A DNA stretch of 64,000 nt. Origin: Ahaetulla prasina. Lineage: Eukaryota; Chordata; Lepidosauria; Squamata; Colubridae. Both the position numbers and the translations under genes were made by a program. This document shows positions 29,598-39,879 of the stretch, in pieces; the first letter of the stretch is position 1; each line of letters begins with the position of its first letter. The stretch is taken from assembly GCF_028640845.1 (NCBI RefSeq), contig NC_080541.1, forward strand, positions 2,227,935-2,291,934, written 5' to 3'. The notes beneath the pieces are model-generated. The model was not told the DNA's origin. It did not search any database and saw nothing but the letters and a program-made list of their open reading frames with translations.

Positions 29598-29765
29598 TTA
29601 TCCATTCAGTTGTGCCAAAGGTGGTATTTTTTTTCCAAAAGGCAACTGAACTTTCTTTGTTTTTCCTTGAAGACGTTTCGCTTCTCATCCAAGAAGTTTC
29701 TTCAGTTCTGACTGAATGGTGGGAAATGGAAGGATTTATATTCCTTGCAGGCATCTGGTCATTAG
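29598..29765 (-). repeat. PLE-tail family 2 unit
   Basis: TTTTCCTTGAAGACGTTTCG, CTTCTCATCCAAGAAGTTTC and GGATTTATATTCCTTGCAGG, read in reverse. Confidence 0.72.
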
Positions 29766-29834
29766 TATTCTTTCTGAGAGATTGTGCCTAATTCTTGGTG
29801 AGTCTCTAGACCAGGTCTCTATACATAGATATAG

Positions 29835-30345
29835 ATTAGCAGAGTTGGAAGGGACCTTGTAGGTCATCTAGTCCAACCCCCCTGCCTAAGCAGACCCTAC
29901 ACCATTGCTGACAGATCGCAGTCCAGTCTCTTCTTGAAAGCCTCCCATGATGAAGCTCCCACAACTTCTGAAGGCAACTTCTGTTCCATTGGTTGATTGT
30001 TCTCACTGTCAGAAAATTCCTCCTCATTTTCAGGTTGAATCTCTCCTTGGTCAGTTTCCATCCATTATTCCTTGTCTGGCTTTCAGGTGCTTTGGAGAAT
30101 AGCTTGACCCCCTCCTCTCTGGGGCAGCCCTTCAAATATTGGAAGATGCTCTCCTGTCTCCCCTGGTCCTTCTCTTCACTAGACTAGCCAGGCCCAGTTC
30201 CTGCAACCGTTCTTCATCTGTTTTAGCCCCCAGTCCCCTAATCATCCTGGTTGCTCTTCTCTGCACTTTTTCTAGAGTTTCAACATCTTTTTTTATAGTG
30301 TGGTGACCAAAATTGGACGCAGTACTCTAGGTGTGGTCTTACATC
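29835..30345 (-). mobile_element. CR1-type LINE 3' fragment
   Basis: GCAGAGTTGGAAGGGACCTT to AAAATTGGACGCAGTACTCT. The minus frame 29836-30135 carries KLTKERFNLKMRRNFLTVR. Confidence 0.85.
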
Positions 30346-30384
30346 TTCTGATCTTGTACTACTTCTTTGTTCTATGCTCTGGAT

Positions 30385-30965
30385 GGTGTCAGCTTTGATG
30401 GTGGACCAACTAATGGTCAAAGCTAAATTGTCGCTCGATAGGGGTCAACAGAATTCATGGGAGGGCTGGACTTAGGTCTCTTGGGGAAATGCAATCTCTC
30501 AAAACTGATGACATGTTTAACACCACCTTCCAGTTCTGTCTGCTCTTCACCTTCGGGTTGTCCACAGATGGAGATCAAAAATGATCACATGATGGAGATA
30601 ATCATGCTATCAAAGCTTGACCTCTTTTGAGGTGTGCCATCTCTACCGTCTTGACTTTTGGGATCCATCTTTGTGGATGCCCTGCCTGCTCATTTGGGTC
30701 TTTGGACAACTTTTAAACCTGGAGGCCTCATTGAGCTGCTAGGATTATCTCCATCTGGAGATCTTTCTTCCTCCATCGGCGTGAGACCAACTGAAAGGTG
30801 GGGTTAAACATGTCATCCGTTTCGAGTCATTAAATTTCCCCAAGAGACCTATGCCCACACCTCCTGTGAATTCTGTTTACCCCTATCTAGCACCAATTTA
30901 GCTTCAACCATGAGTTGGTCCACCGTCAGCATACCTTGACTTGGTCTTGAAGATCCATCTGTGAA
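30385..30965. repeat. Long imperfect inverted repeat of unknown family
   Basis: A left arm of about 205 nt (30395-30600) is the reverse complement of a right arm (about 30738-30932). Matching blocks include GGTGGACCAACTAATGG against CCATGAGTTGGTCCACC, AGGTCTCTTGGGGAAAT against its complement at 30830-30850, and GATGGAGATAATC against GATTATCTCCATC. The spacer is about 135 bp. I see no clear target duplication or known terminus. Confidence 0.8.
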
Positions 30966-31107
30966 TTTTCAGAATTGCTTTGTGGGTGTAGGTGTGTTTT
31001 TATTGGGAGGGGTGGGCAACTACCTGGACCAAGCCCTGCGGTTTTATCAGCAAACTTTTTGGGAAGGAGGTTGGTCCTAGCCTTTTTCTTTCCAGAGCTG
31101 AGAGAGA

Positions 31108-31165
31108 GGAAGTGGGGAATTCTGGGAGTTGAAGTCCACAGGTCTTAAAGTTGCCAAGGTTGAAC
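31108..31165. mobile_element. M1 MITE right-arm fragment
   Basis: GAATTCTGGGAGTTGAAGTC then CTTAAAGTTGCCAAGGTTG. Confidence 0.7.
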
Positions 31166-31195
31166 CTCCCAGGTAGAGGATCTCCTGCTTGAGCG

Positions 31196-31262
31196 GAGGG
31201 TTGGACTAGAAGACCTCCAAGGTCCCTTCCAACTCTGTTATTCTATTTCAAAGTCCCTTCCA
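31196..31262 (+). mobile_element. CR1 3' end scrap
   Basis: GGACTAGAAGACCTCCAAGG and AACTCTGTTATTCTATT. Confidence 0.75.
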
Positions 31263-31282
31263 GCTCTAGTCAATTATTTAAA

Positions 31283-31946
31283 TATGAGCCAGCAGTGTGC
31301 AGCAGCTGCCAAAAAAGCCAACACAGTCATAGCCTGCATGAACAGAGGGATGGAATCAAGATCACGTGAAGCATTAATACCACTTTATAAGGCCTTGGTA
31401 AGGCCACACTTGGAATCCTGCATCCAGATTTGGTCGTCACAATGTAAAAAGATGTTGAGACTCTAGAAAGAGTGCAGAGAAGAGCAACAAAGATGATTAG
31501 GGGATCGGAGGTTAAAACATATAAAGAACAGTTGCAGGAATTGGGTATGTCTAGTTTAATGAAAAGAAGGACTGGGGGAGACATGATAGCCGCCTTCCAA
31601 TATTTGAGGGGTTGCCACAAAGAAGAGGGAGTCAAGCTATTCTCCAAAGCACCTGAGGGTAGAACAAGAAGCAACGGGTGGAAACTAATCAAGGAGAGAA
31701 GCAACCTAGAACTAAGGAGAAATTTCCTGACAGTTAGAACAATTAATAAGTGGAACAACTTGCCTGCAGAAGTTGTAAATGCTCCAACACTGGAAGTTTT
31801 TAAGAAGAGATTTGTCTGAAGTGGTGTAGGGTTTCCTGCCTAAGGAGTGGGTTGGACTAGAAGACCTCCAAGGTCCCTTCCAACTATTCTATTCTATTCT
31901 ATTCTATTCTATTCTATTCTATTCTATTCTATTCTATTCTATTCTG
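31283..31946 (+). mobile_element. CR1 3' portion with (ATTCT)n tail
   Basis: Best plus-strand CR1 copy. The sequence codes AAKKANTVIACMNRG, LVRPHLESCIQIWSS, then in a shifted frame (31472-31819) [46 protein letters not shown] and WNNLPAEVVNAPTLEVFKK. The 3' end CAAGGTCCCTTCCAACTATT runs directly into (ATTCT)n (31885-31946). It is a 5'-truncated dead copy. Confidence 0.9.
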
Positions 31947-32738
31947 AATTTGAAGATACCTGAACACCCAATTGCTGCTTTGTCTTCTCTATGGGAGTTT
32001 GACCCCAGTGGGGCAAGGTGCTATCTGCTCCTTCCCCATTTGTAAGCTGCCTTGAGTCGCCATGGGTGAATAGGCAGCAATATAAATCTAATAAAATAAA
32101 TAAATAAAATTTTCTGTGACCCTCCTTTGGCCCACCATCCTACCCTATTATTCTGTGGTTCTAGCCCTGTTGGACCTTAGTTGAGTGGCTTAAGCATCTT
32201 CGTTTCTGGGAATGCTACCAGACTCATCTTCCTTTCCCCCCCCCGTCCCCCCCCCCCACAGTTCAGCAGAATCTGCAGACAAAGCCGCCTCTTTATATAG
32301 GGAGAAGTGCACATTCTTGCAAGTAGAAGTGGCTCCTGTTGAGAATATAATAACTTATATCACATACCTTTGCATCTCAGGGCTGCCCCAGGTGGTAAGT
32401 AATCCAAATGCATTAATCGTAGAGTGGAACAATTTTATTAATAGTTAATGCAGTTAAATGTTTCCAGGTATCAAGATGAACCGCGTTAGGAGGTCGGCGT
32501 ATCCCTCCCTACTGTGGGTTTTCGGGTTACGAGCCCCCACCCCTACCCCCCCAGGGCTCACCGTTTATCACCTGGTTGGGATTTTGGAGGATCGTAAAGG
32601 AGTGAATAAGATTTAGTCAGACAGCAAATTCAAGAGAACTGTCTGACGCTTCCATTGTTCTTCCGTGGCACAATTCTTGGCCTCCGTTTGGCGCTGATCT
32701 CAATCTCGCTCCATTCCCAAGCTGCCTGCTTCTCTTCC
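31947..32738. other. Single-copy stretch
   Basis: Includes a 3'-tail-like AAATCTAATAAAATAAATAA near 32085-32110 and an AT-rich part around 32340-32470 that could be conserved. No gene was recognised. Confidence 0.35.
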
Positions 32739-32739
32739 G

Positions 32740-33130
32740 TCTCCACTGTATCAAAATGGGATTGTAGTTGGCGGCTAAAGCTCTTAAGGGTTGACCTAAT
32801 GGACATATAAGATGCTAGAATATGCTCCCCTCCAAACAAGCTCTCAGTACTGGCAGGGAGGAGGAGGAGGAGGAGGAGGAGGACAACTATGGGGTTGTTG
32901 GTGCTCTCTGAGCTTGGTTGTTTTTTTGCAGACATTTCATGACCCAACTAAGTAACATCATCAGTGCAAGAAGGGAATGGGGTTCGTGCCGGGTGGGGGG
33001 AGGAGGGGGGGAGGAGGACTGTGGGGTCCTTGGGGTCTCTGAGGTTGGTAGTTTTCTTGCCAACATTTCATTACTCAACTAGGGAACATCATCAGTGCTA
33101 GAAGGGAGGGTGGGTTTGTGGAGAGGAGTG
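32740..33130 (-). repeat. PLE-tail family 1: two units on the minus strand with GGA-rich spacers
   Basis: Units at about 32895-32975 and 33030-33110 (CATTTCATGACCCAACTAAG, TAACATCATCAGTGCAAGAA; CAACATTTCATTACTCAACT). (GGA)n lies at 32860-32884. Confidence 0.72.
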
Positions 33131-33261
33131 GGGGGGGGAACTGTGGGCTCCTTGGTGCATGATTGCTGCGTGTTCTATTTGTAAGTTTACAAATAAGTAA
33201 GTTTACCGCAGAAAGTGAACAGTAGCATTATAAAGCTGATCTGGAAATGTCTAATTAAAGA

Positions 33262-33613
33262 AAAGAACAACTAGGTGGGACGTGATAGCAGTCTTCCAAT
33301 ATCGGAGGGGTTGCCCCAAAGAAGAGGGGGGTCAACCTATTCTCCAAAGCACCTGAGGGTAGAACAAGAAGCAATGGGTGGAAACTCATCAAGGAGAGAA
33401 GCAATCTGGAATTAAGGAGGAATTTTCTGACAGTGAGAACGATTAACCAGTGGAACTACTTGCCACCAGAAGTTGTGGGTGCTCCATCACTGGAGGTTTT
33501 TAAAGAAGAGATTGGATAGTCATTTGTCCAGAATGGGATATAGAGTCTCTTGCTTAAGCAGGGGGTTGGACTAGAAGATCTCCAAGGTCTCTTCCAACTC
33601 TGTTATTCTGTGT
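33262..33613 (+). mobile_element. CR1-type LINE 3' fragment
   Basis: GTGATAGCAGTCTTCCAATA to AGAAGATCTCCAAGGTCTCT and TTATTCTGT. Confidence 0.83.
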
Positions 33614-33814
33614 ACTCAATCTCTTGATGAATTCAGTAAAAGCAAACCTCTTGGCATCCGTTTGCTGTTGGATGTCCATCTCTGCCCCTTCCCCAGGAGG
33701 TGTCACCCATGCAGAGAGTGCTCCATAAACAGGTAGATCAAACGGACAGATAACACACTGGTAGAGCCTCAAAGGTTCAGAAACTGATGCTCTGCTTCTA
33801 AAAGGTGAGCCAGC

Positions 33815-34345
33815 CATGTTGCAACAGCCGCCAAAAAAACCCCAATACAACCCTTGGTTGCATAAACAGGGGCATAGGATCAAAATCACGTGGAGGATTA
33901 GTACCGCTTTATAAAGCCTTAGTAAGGCCACGCCTGGAATCCTGCATCCAGTTTTGGTCCCCACATTATAAAAAAAGATGTTGAGACTTATGGAAAAAGT
34001 TCAGAGAAGAGCAACTAGGATGATTAAAGGCCTGGAGACTAAAACATAGGAAGAACATTTGAAGGGTGTATCTAGTCTAGAGAAAAGAAGGACTGGGGGT
34101 GACATGATAGCAGTCTTCCAATATTGAGGGGCTGCCCCAAAGAAGAGAGGGGTCAGCACCTGAAGAAACAATGGATGGAAACTCATCAAGGAGAGAAGCA
34201 ACCTGGAATTAAGGAGAAACTTCCTAATAGTGAGGACAATCAACCAGTGGAACAGCTTGCTACCAGGAGTTCTGAGTGGAGGACCTCAGTGGAGGTCCAT
34301 CTGAGCTGGACTAGAAGACCTCCAAGGTCCCTTCCAGCTTGATTC
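33815..34345 (+). mobile_element. CR1-type LINE 3' fragment
   Basis: Plus sense: TTTATAAAGCCTTAGTAAGG, CCTGGAATCCTGCATCCAGT, GAGAGAAGCAACCTGGAATT and CTAGAAGACCTCCAAGGTCC. Confidence 0.83.
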
Positions 34346-34696
34346 TGACTCTGATTCAGGAAATGGCTTGGAAGGAAAAGCCTCCTGAACCCCAAACAAC
34401 AGCCCTGCCATTGACTCTGAAAGAAAGAAGCACTTAGGAAAATGGGTTGAGAGTCCCCCCCCCCTTTGTGTTTGAAGGAGAGAAAAGATTTGCAATTAAA
34501 GCCCATGTAAGTGGTAATGAGAAACGGATCTGCATTGCAAAAACCTGTTGGTGCCAACAATTATCCCAAACACGCCATACCAAGAAACGTGAGAATTCAT
34601 TTATTCAGAGCAGGGCAGAAAAGGATGGTGACTTAGTGGGAGAGGCCCTGCACATTTATTTCGACCAAAGACAATATTTCTGTCTCAGTCTCAAAG
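34346..34696. other. Single-copy stretch, nothing recognised
   Basis: No repeat or gene was recognised. Confidence 0.35.
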
Positions 34697-35825
34697 GTGC
34701 TTTTTTTTCAAGAGGCAACTGGACTTTTTTTTTTTAATTTGTCACAACATTATATACAAGCACATACAATGAAAGGAAACAATAGGACAGGAACAACGGT
34801 AGGCACTTTTGTGCACTTATGCACGCCCCTTATAGTCCTCTTAGGAATGGGGTGAGGTCAATAGTAGACAGTTTTTGGTTGAAGCTTTTGGGAGTTTGAG
34901 AAGAGACCACAGAGTCAGGTAGTGTATTCCAAGCATTAACAACTCTGTTACAAAAATCATATTTTCTGCAATCAAGATTGAAGCAGTTAACATTAAGTTT
35001 GAATCTATTGTTTGCTCTTGTATTATTGCGATTGAAGCTGAAGTAGTCTTTAACAGGAAGGACATTACAATAGATGATTCTGTGTGTTAAACACACGTCA
35101 TGTCGGAGTCGGTGGAGTTCTAAATTTTCTAATCCCAGGATTTCAAGTCTGGTGGTATAAGGTATTTTGTTGTTTTCAGAGGAGCAGAGAACTTTTCTTG
35201 TAAAATATTTCTGGACTCGTTCAGTTGTATTAATGTCAGAGATGTGGTATGGGTTCCAGACAGGTGAGCTGTATTCAAGGATAGGTCTAGCAAATGTTTT
35301 GTATGCTCTGGTTAGTAGTGTAGTGTTTTTGGAAAAGAAGCTACGCAACTCTTAGAACCTTTTTTGCTATGTAGTTGCAATGGGCTTTGGCACTTAGATC
35401 ATTTGATATGAAAACTCCAAGGTCTTTAACAGGGTGGGGGTCATCTGTAAGGTAATGTCCATCAAGCTTGTACTTAGTGTTTGGGTTCTTTTTCCCAATA
35501 TGTAAGACTGAGCATTTGCTGGTTGAGATTTAGAGTTGCCAAATTTTAGACCAATCGGATACAAAGTCAAGGTCTTTTTGAAGGGTAGTAGTATTGTTGG
35601 TGGTGTTAAATAGTTTGACTTTTTGGTTTTTCTTTGAAGATGTTTCACTTCTCATCCAGGAAGCTTCTTCACTTCTTCAGCAGAAGAAGCTTCTTGGATG
35701 AGAAGTGAAAAGTCTTTCAAGAAAAACCAGAAAGTCCAGTTGCCTCTTGAAAAAAAGAAAAACCTTTGGGACAACCATGACCTGGAGGTCGGAGAATCTC
35801 TGTAGACATTTCTATCTCAGGGTTA
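34697..35825. repeat. PLE-tail family 2 head-to-head pair, interrupted by a LINE-C
   Basis: Minus unit 34697-34729 plus 35617-35665, then plus unit 35675-35820. The centre CATCCAGGAAGCTTCTTCAC ... GAAGAAGCTTCTTGGATGAG is palindromic. The minus unit is split exactly by LINE-C with duplicated GACTTTTT. Confidence 0.78.
34730..35616 (-). pseudogene. LINE family C (CR1-like clade) RT C-terminus and 3' end
   Basis: The minus strand is open for 172 codons (34830-35348): FARPILEYSSPVWNPY, ERVQKYFTRKVL, RLEILGLENLELHRLRHD, NRNNTRANNRFKL and NRVVNAWNTLPDSVV. These are the standard thumb and C-terminal blocks of jockey/CR1-group reverse transcriptases. Upstream, 35394-35560 codes KDLG-type and LGKK-type blocks in other frames. 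Target duplication GACTTTTT lies at 34722-34729 and 35617-35624. It is a 5'-truncated, frame-broken insertion. The 3' end is AAATTTGTCACAAC-like on the plus strand. Confidence 0.88.
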
Positions 35826-35884
35826 AATTAGGGGGTCCTTGGTACTCTCTGAGCTCTGGGTTTTTCTTTATTTTATTTATTTAA

Positions 35885-36232
35885 CCGAATAACAGAGTTG
35901 GAAGGGACCTTGGAGGTCTTCTAGTCCAACCCCCTGTTCAGGCAGGAGACCCTCTACCACTCTGGACAAATGACTGTCCAGTTTCTTCTTGAAAACTATA
36001 GTGATGGAACACCCCTAACTTCTGGTGGCAAGCTGTTCCATAGATTAACTGTTCTAACTGTCCAGAAATTTCCTCTTAGTTGCTTCTCTTCTTGATTAGT
36101 TTCCTTCCATTGCTTCTTGTCCTATTCTCAGGTGCTTTGGAGAATAGCTTGACTCCCTCTTCTTTGGGGCAGCCCCTCAAATATTGGAACATTGTTATCA
36201 TGTCCCCCCTAGTCCTTCTCTTCATTACACCA
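35885..36232 (-). mobile_element. CR1-type LINE 3' fragment
   Basis: AACAGAGTTGGAAGGGACCT to CTAGTCCTTCTCTTCATTAC. Confidence 0.83.
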
Positions 36233-36276
36233 AGCAGGCTTATCTACTTAGTTAGTTAGTTAGTTAGTTAGTTAGT

Positions 36277-36348
36277 CGTCTATGGAGCTTCTCAGTCATC
36301 CAGGTCATGGTTGTCCTAAAGGTGTTTTTTTCAAGAGGCAACTGGACT
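36277..36348 (-). repeat. PLE-tail family 2 end fragment
   Basis: CAGTCATCCAGGTCATGGTT and TTTCAAGAGGCAACTGGACT. Confidence 0.7.
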
Positions 36349-36478
36349 TTCTCAAATAACTCTGCTTCGGGCTGCAGTTTGAAAAGCCCCAAGAAGTTGT
36401 TATACGAACAAGAATTAAAACTTTATCAAACAGATGGAGTAAATTAGTGGCACGAATTTGGAGTTTTCTCAACAAACC

Positions 36479-36666
36479 TGTTAAGTTCGGGCAATGAAGA
36501 GGCAGGAGATGATACAAGTGACAACAGCTCTTTGGTTTATTGTGATCCCAGCAAAAGCCAACAGGCAAAAACCCCTCTTTAAATAGTATTTTGGCTGAGG
36601 CTTCAACCAATCAGCAACGTGCATTTTCCCTCCCAAATTTCCCTCCTAAAATTCAAATACATTACA
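36479..36666 (-). repeat. 3' LTR of the Ty3/gypsy element
   Basis: 188 bp beginning TGTTAAGTTCGGGCAATG and ending AAATACATTACA on the plus strand. On the minus strand it has CCAAT-box-like TGATTGG, TATA-like ATTTAAAGAG, and the polyadenylation signal AATAAA (36536-36541 complement). Confidence 0.95.
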
Positions 36667-36680
36667 CTCCTCCCCTCCCA
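36667..36680 (-). promoter_or_regulatory. Polypurine tract (plus-strand primer) next to the 3' LTR
   Basis: On the minus strand GGGAGGGGAGGAG abuts the start of the 3' LTR, the expected place for second-strand priming. Confidence 0.85.
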
Positions 36681-36727
36681 GAACACTTTTTACCATATTT
36701 ACATAGTTTTTGCATAACATTTGCATG

Positions 36728-37140
36728 TTATTTTTCCACGTAGTCACGCAGGTAGACAGGGCATCTCCTAACTCTTTCTGACCTGCGCAATTCATTCCCT
36801 GGGAGTGAGTCGAGCTGGTCGAAGGGACTGTTTGTTCCTCCCAGCTCCTCCTCTGGGCCATCCGGCCCTGGATTATTGGCAGAGTCGTCCCTGCTGTCCT
36901 CCGGAGGAGCCGGTTGGCGTCGCTGGACTTCTTCAGACTCAGCTAAGTCCTCCGATCGCCTCGGGGTTGGGTTAGTTGTTGGTTCAAATATTGGGTAGTC
37001 AGGGTCTGGCTGTTTGGTTTCTGGATTGTTTTGTACTCTTTTTCGTAATTGATCTATGTGGTGTCTCCACACTCGGCCATCCCCCATGTCCACTATGTAT
37101 GACTTTGGGCCCGTCACTCCTACAATTGTTCCCTTTAGCC
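36728..37140 (-). pseudogene. pol: Integrase C-terminal extension, out of frame with the core
   Basis: The minus frame 36728-37117 starts with TGPKSYIVDMGDGRVWRHHI and DQLRKR, the GPF/SH3-like C-terminal domain of gypsy integrases. An acidic, proline-rich tail follows and ends RRCPVYLRDYVEK. Reading back from 37117 the same frame stays sensible to about 37140, where the core frame meets a stop. A one-base loss near 37138-37142 would explain the change. No repair is written here. Confidence 0.85.
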
Positions 37141-37902
37141 ACCTGGGCCCTCACTATAGTTATGTGCCCATACCGGGTCACCTGTTGTCATTGTTCTGGT
37201 TCTTCCCGTTGTGTTTTGGTACCCATCAGGGGAGTATGTTGGGTTTAACCGATCTAGGGGGCACCGGAGTCTTCTACCCATTAATAACTCCGCTGGGCTG
37301 TGGCCGGTGGTCACACAGGGGGTTCTATGTTGGACTGCCAGGAAGGTATCAATTTTGGATTGCCAATCTCCTGGGCTAATTCTAGATAGCGCTTCCTTGG
37401 CACTGCGTACAAAACGTTCTGCAAGTCCGTTCGTCGCCGGGTGGAAAGGTGCCGAGAGGACATGTCGGATGCCCTCTTCTGCCAAGTACCCCTCAAACTG
37501 GGTGGCTGTGAACTGTGGGCCGTTATCGGACACTAGAGTGTCGGGCAACCCGTGTGTCACAAATAGATGCCTCAAGACTGTGATTACAGCTTCCGCTGTT
37601 GTGGTTTTCATGAGTAAAATTTCTAACCACTTCGAGTAGGCATCTACCACAATTAAGAAGGTTTGCCCATGGAACGGCCCGGCAAAATCTATGTGGATCC
37701 TGGACCAAGGACCCTGGGGTTTCTCCCAATCCCTTATGGGGGCTGTTGGGGGTAGTGGCCTTGATTCTTGACATGCTTGGCATTTCCCTACCCGGTCGCT
37801 AATGTCTTTATCCATTTGTGGCCACCACACGTAACTTCTCGCTAGGCTTTTCATCCTCACAATCCCCGGGTGGCCCACATGCAATAGTTCCAACACATGC
37901 CC
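37135..37902 (-). pseudogene. pol: Integrase core of the gypsy pol, separated from RNase H by a TGA
   Basis: Positions count from the codon at 37894-37896. An HHCC zinc finger (H6, H9, C39, C42) precedes the DDE core D70 (HIDFAGPF), D124 (SDNGPQF) and E160 (GLAERF), with the DD35E spacing usual for retroelement integrases. Integrase would insert the cDNA, giving the 5-bp duplication seen. The frame is continuous with the upstream 646-codon part except for the TGA at 37903-37905. The listed ATG is not a real start. The frame ends at 37135-37137 through a frameshift, losing the C-terminal domain. Confidence 0.92.
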
Positions 37903-39879
37903 TCATAATTTGTCCGGAATAACCACTCTATCCCCCCATAACAGACAACCCCCTTGTACCAACAGTTCCGAACGCTTTTTTGTAAACTCTTTGAAACGAT
38001 CCCCCGGTGCAGCGGGCCATCCCCTCTGCACCCAACCGATCACAGTTCTTACGACAATGTCTTTGTAAGATGCCCTAGTCACTTCCGTAGATGTGACTGG
38101 GCCAGAGTCCAAAAAGTCAATTAACAAGATGGGCGTCCCTGGGGTCAGGTCTTCAATAGTCTCTGGCAACGGGCATCTACTTAAAGCGTCCGCATGTCCT
38201 AAGTCCTTGCCCGGTCGGTGAGACAGTTTGTATGAATATGCTGCCGGGAAAATAGTCCAATGGGTCAGCCTGGGTGATAATGCAACCGGTGTTGGACGGT
38301 CCCCCGCCAAGAGTCCCAATAAAGGTCTGTGGTCTGTGACTATTTCGAATTGCCGCCCAAACAGGTACTCGTGGAATTTTTTAACCCCAGAAACTATAGC
38401 CAGGGCTTCCCAGTCCAGTTGGCTATAGTTCCTTTCCGTTGCGGACATCGTGCGGGAAAAATATGCGATAGGGGCTTCTGAACCGTTCGGTAACCTGTGG
38501 CTGAGGACAGCCCCTACCCCGTAGGGTGATGCATCACAAACTAGTACTAGTGGCAACGTCCCATTGTACTGAATTAGAAGGCTATCATTGGACAAGAGAT
38601 TCTTAACGCCTTCAAATGCCTTAGCCTCAACCCTGCCCCAAGTCCAAACAGCTTTTTTCGCTAGCAGTTTATGTAGCGGTTCGGCTACCGTTGCCTTATT
38701 TTTAAAAAATACCGCATAGAAGTTTACAAGCCCCCAAAATGCTTGTAATTCTGTTTTGTTTTTTGGGGTTGGAGCCTTTCTAATGGCTCGCACTTTGCTC
38801 TCCGTTGGGTGGATGCCTTCCTTATCTATCCGGTAACCCAAGAATTCTACAGATTCAACTCCTATCTGGCATTTGTTGAGTTTAACCTTAAGCCCCGCAG
38901 ACCTGAAAATGCCCAAAACCTTCCGCAATTTGACCCCTAATTCTTCCAAGTTTTCTGCTGATACCAGTACATCGTCGAAATATGGAACTACTCCCGGTAG
39001 ACCCTGTAGGAGTCGTTCCATTAGGTTTTGGAATAACCCGGGGGCTACACTAACTCCAAACTGAAGTCGAGTGCATTTAAAAGCGCCCCGATGTGTGACA
39101 ATCATCTGCGCTTCGGCCGTTCCGTTGTCAACCGGTAATTGTTGGTAGGCTTGAGCCAGATCGAGTTTGGCAAAGACCTGTCCCTGCCCTAACGAGTGCA
39201 ATAAATGTTGCATTACGGGAACGGGGTAAGCACTCTTTTGCAATGCTTTGTTAAGCGTTGCCTTATAGTCAGCGCAAATCCGGACTGATCCGTCCGGTTT
39301 GACTGGGGTCACTATTGGTGTCTCCCATTTTGCATGGTCGACGGGGACTAGTATTCCCTGGCTTACTAATTTATCTAGTTCCCTGTCAATCTTGGGTTTG
39401 AGGACGAACGGGACCCTCCTAGCTTTTAATCTAATGGGAGCCACCTGGGGGTCCAAATTGAATGAAATGGGGGTCTCCACGTACTTGCCCAGGCTGTCTT
39501 GAAAAACGTCCTCGAATTCCTTCAACAATTCGTCCTTCAGGTTGACTCCATTGCTGTGGATCCCGGTTATGCCCATTCGTAGGGCTCGAAACCAGTCCAG
39601 TCCCAGTAAACTGGGCAGGTTTCCGTCAACGATGGTGATTGGCAGGGTTTTCTTGAATTGTCCATATCTTACTCTGACCGTTGTGGCTCCTTTAATGGGG
39701 ATCCGGTTTCCCTGGTAGTCTTGCACTCTCAGCTTTTGGGGTTGCAGCTGTCGTTTCGCGACTTCTGGCAGGTCCCGTGCGACCGTGTCCCAGGACATAA
39801 TCGTGATTGATGAGCCGGTATCCACCTCCATTTTACACTGCACTCCTTCAATGTAGGTCTTAGTGAATATTTTTTTCTA
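37903..39879 (-). pseudogene. pol: Protease, reverse transcriptase and RNase H of the gypsy pol
   Basis: 646 codons from 39843, open upstream to about 39877. Counting from 39843, the retropepsin active site is DTGSS at 8-12. The RT runs from about 110, with FAKLDLAQAY (D228) and the catalytic YFDD at 288-291. The second residue F is unusual where most relatives have L, I or V. LGYRI and LQAFWGLVNFY follow. RNase H has D437 (CDASPYGVG), E479 and D504 (TDHRPL), ending HADALSRC near 560. Frame is +1 relative to gag. Translation would stop at TGA 37903-37905 before integrase, so the pol as a whole is broken although this part is intact. Confidence 0.95.

Noticed and set aside
34830..35348. Host gene of 172 codons
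   Set aside because: RT C-terminal blocks of a CR1-like LINE, repeated at 27061 and 60193.
36646..37639. Plus-strand frames opposite pol (for example 37211-37639)
   Set aside because: Antisense shadows of integrase coding sequence.
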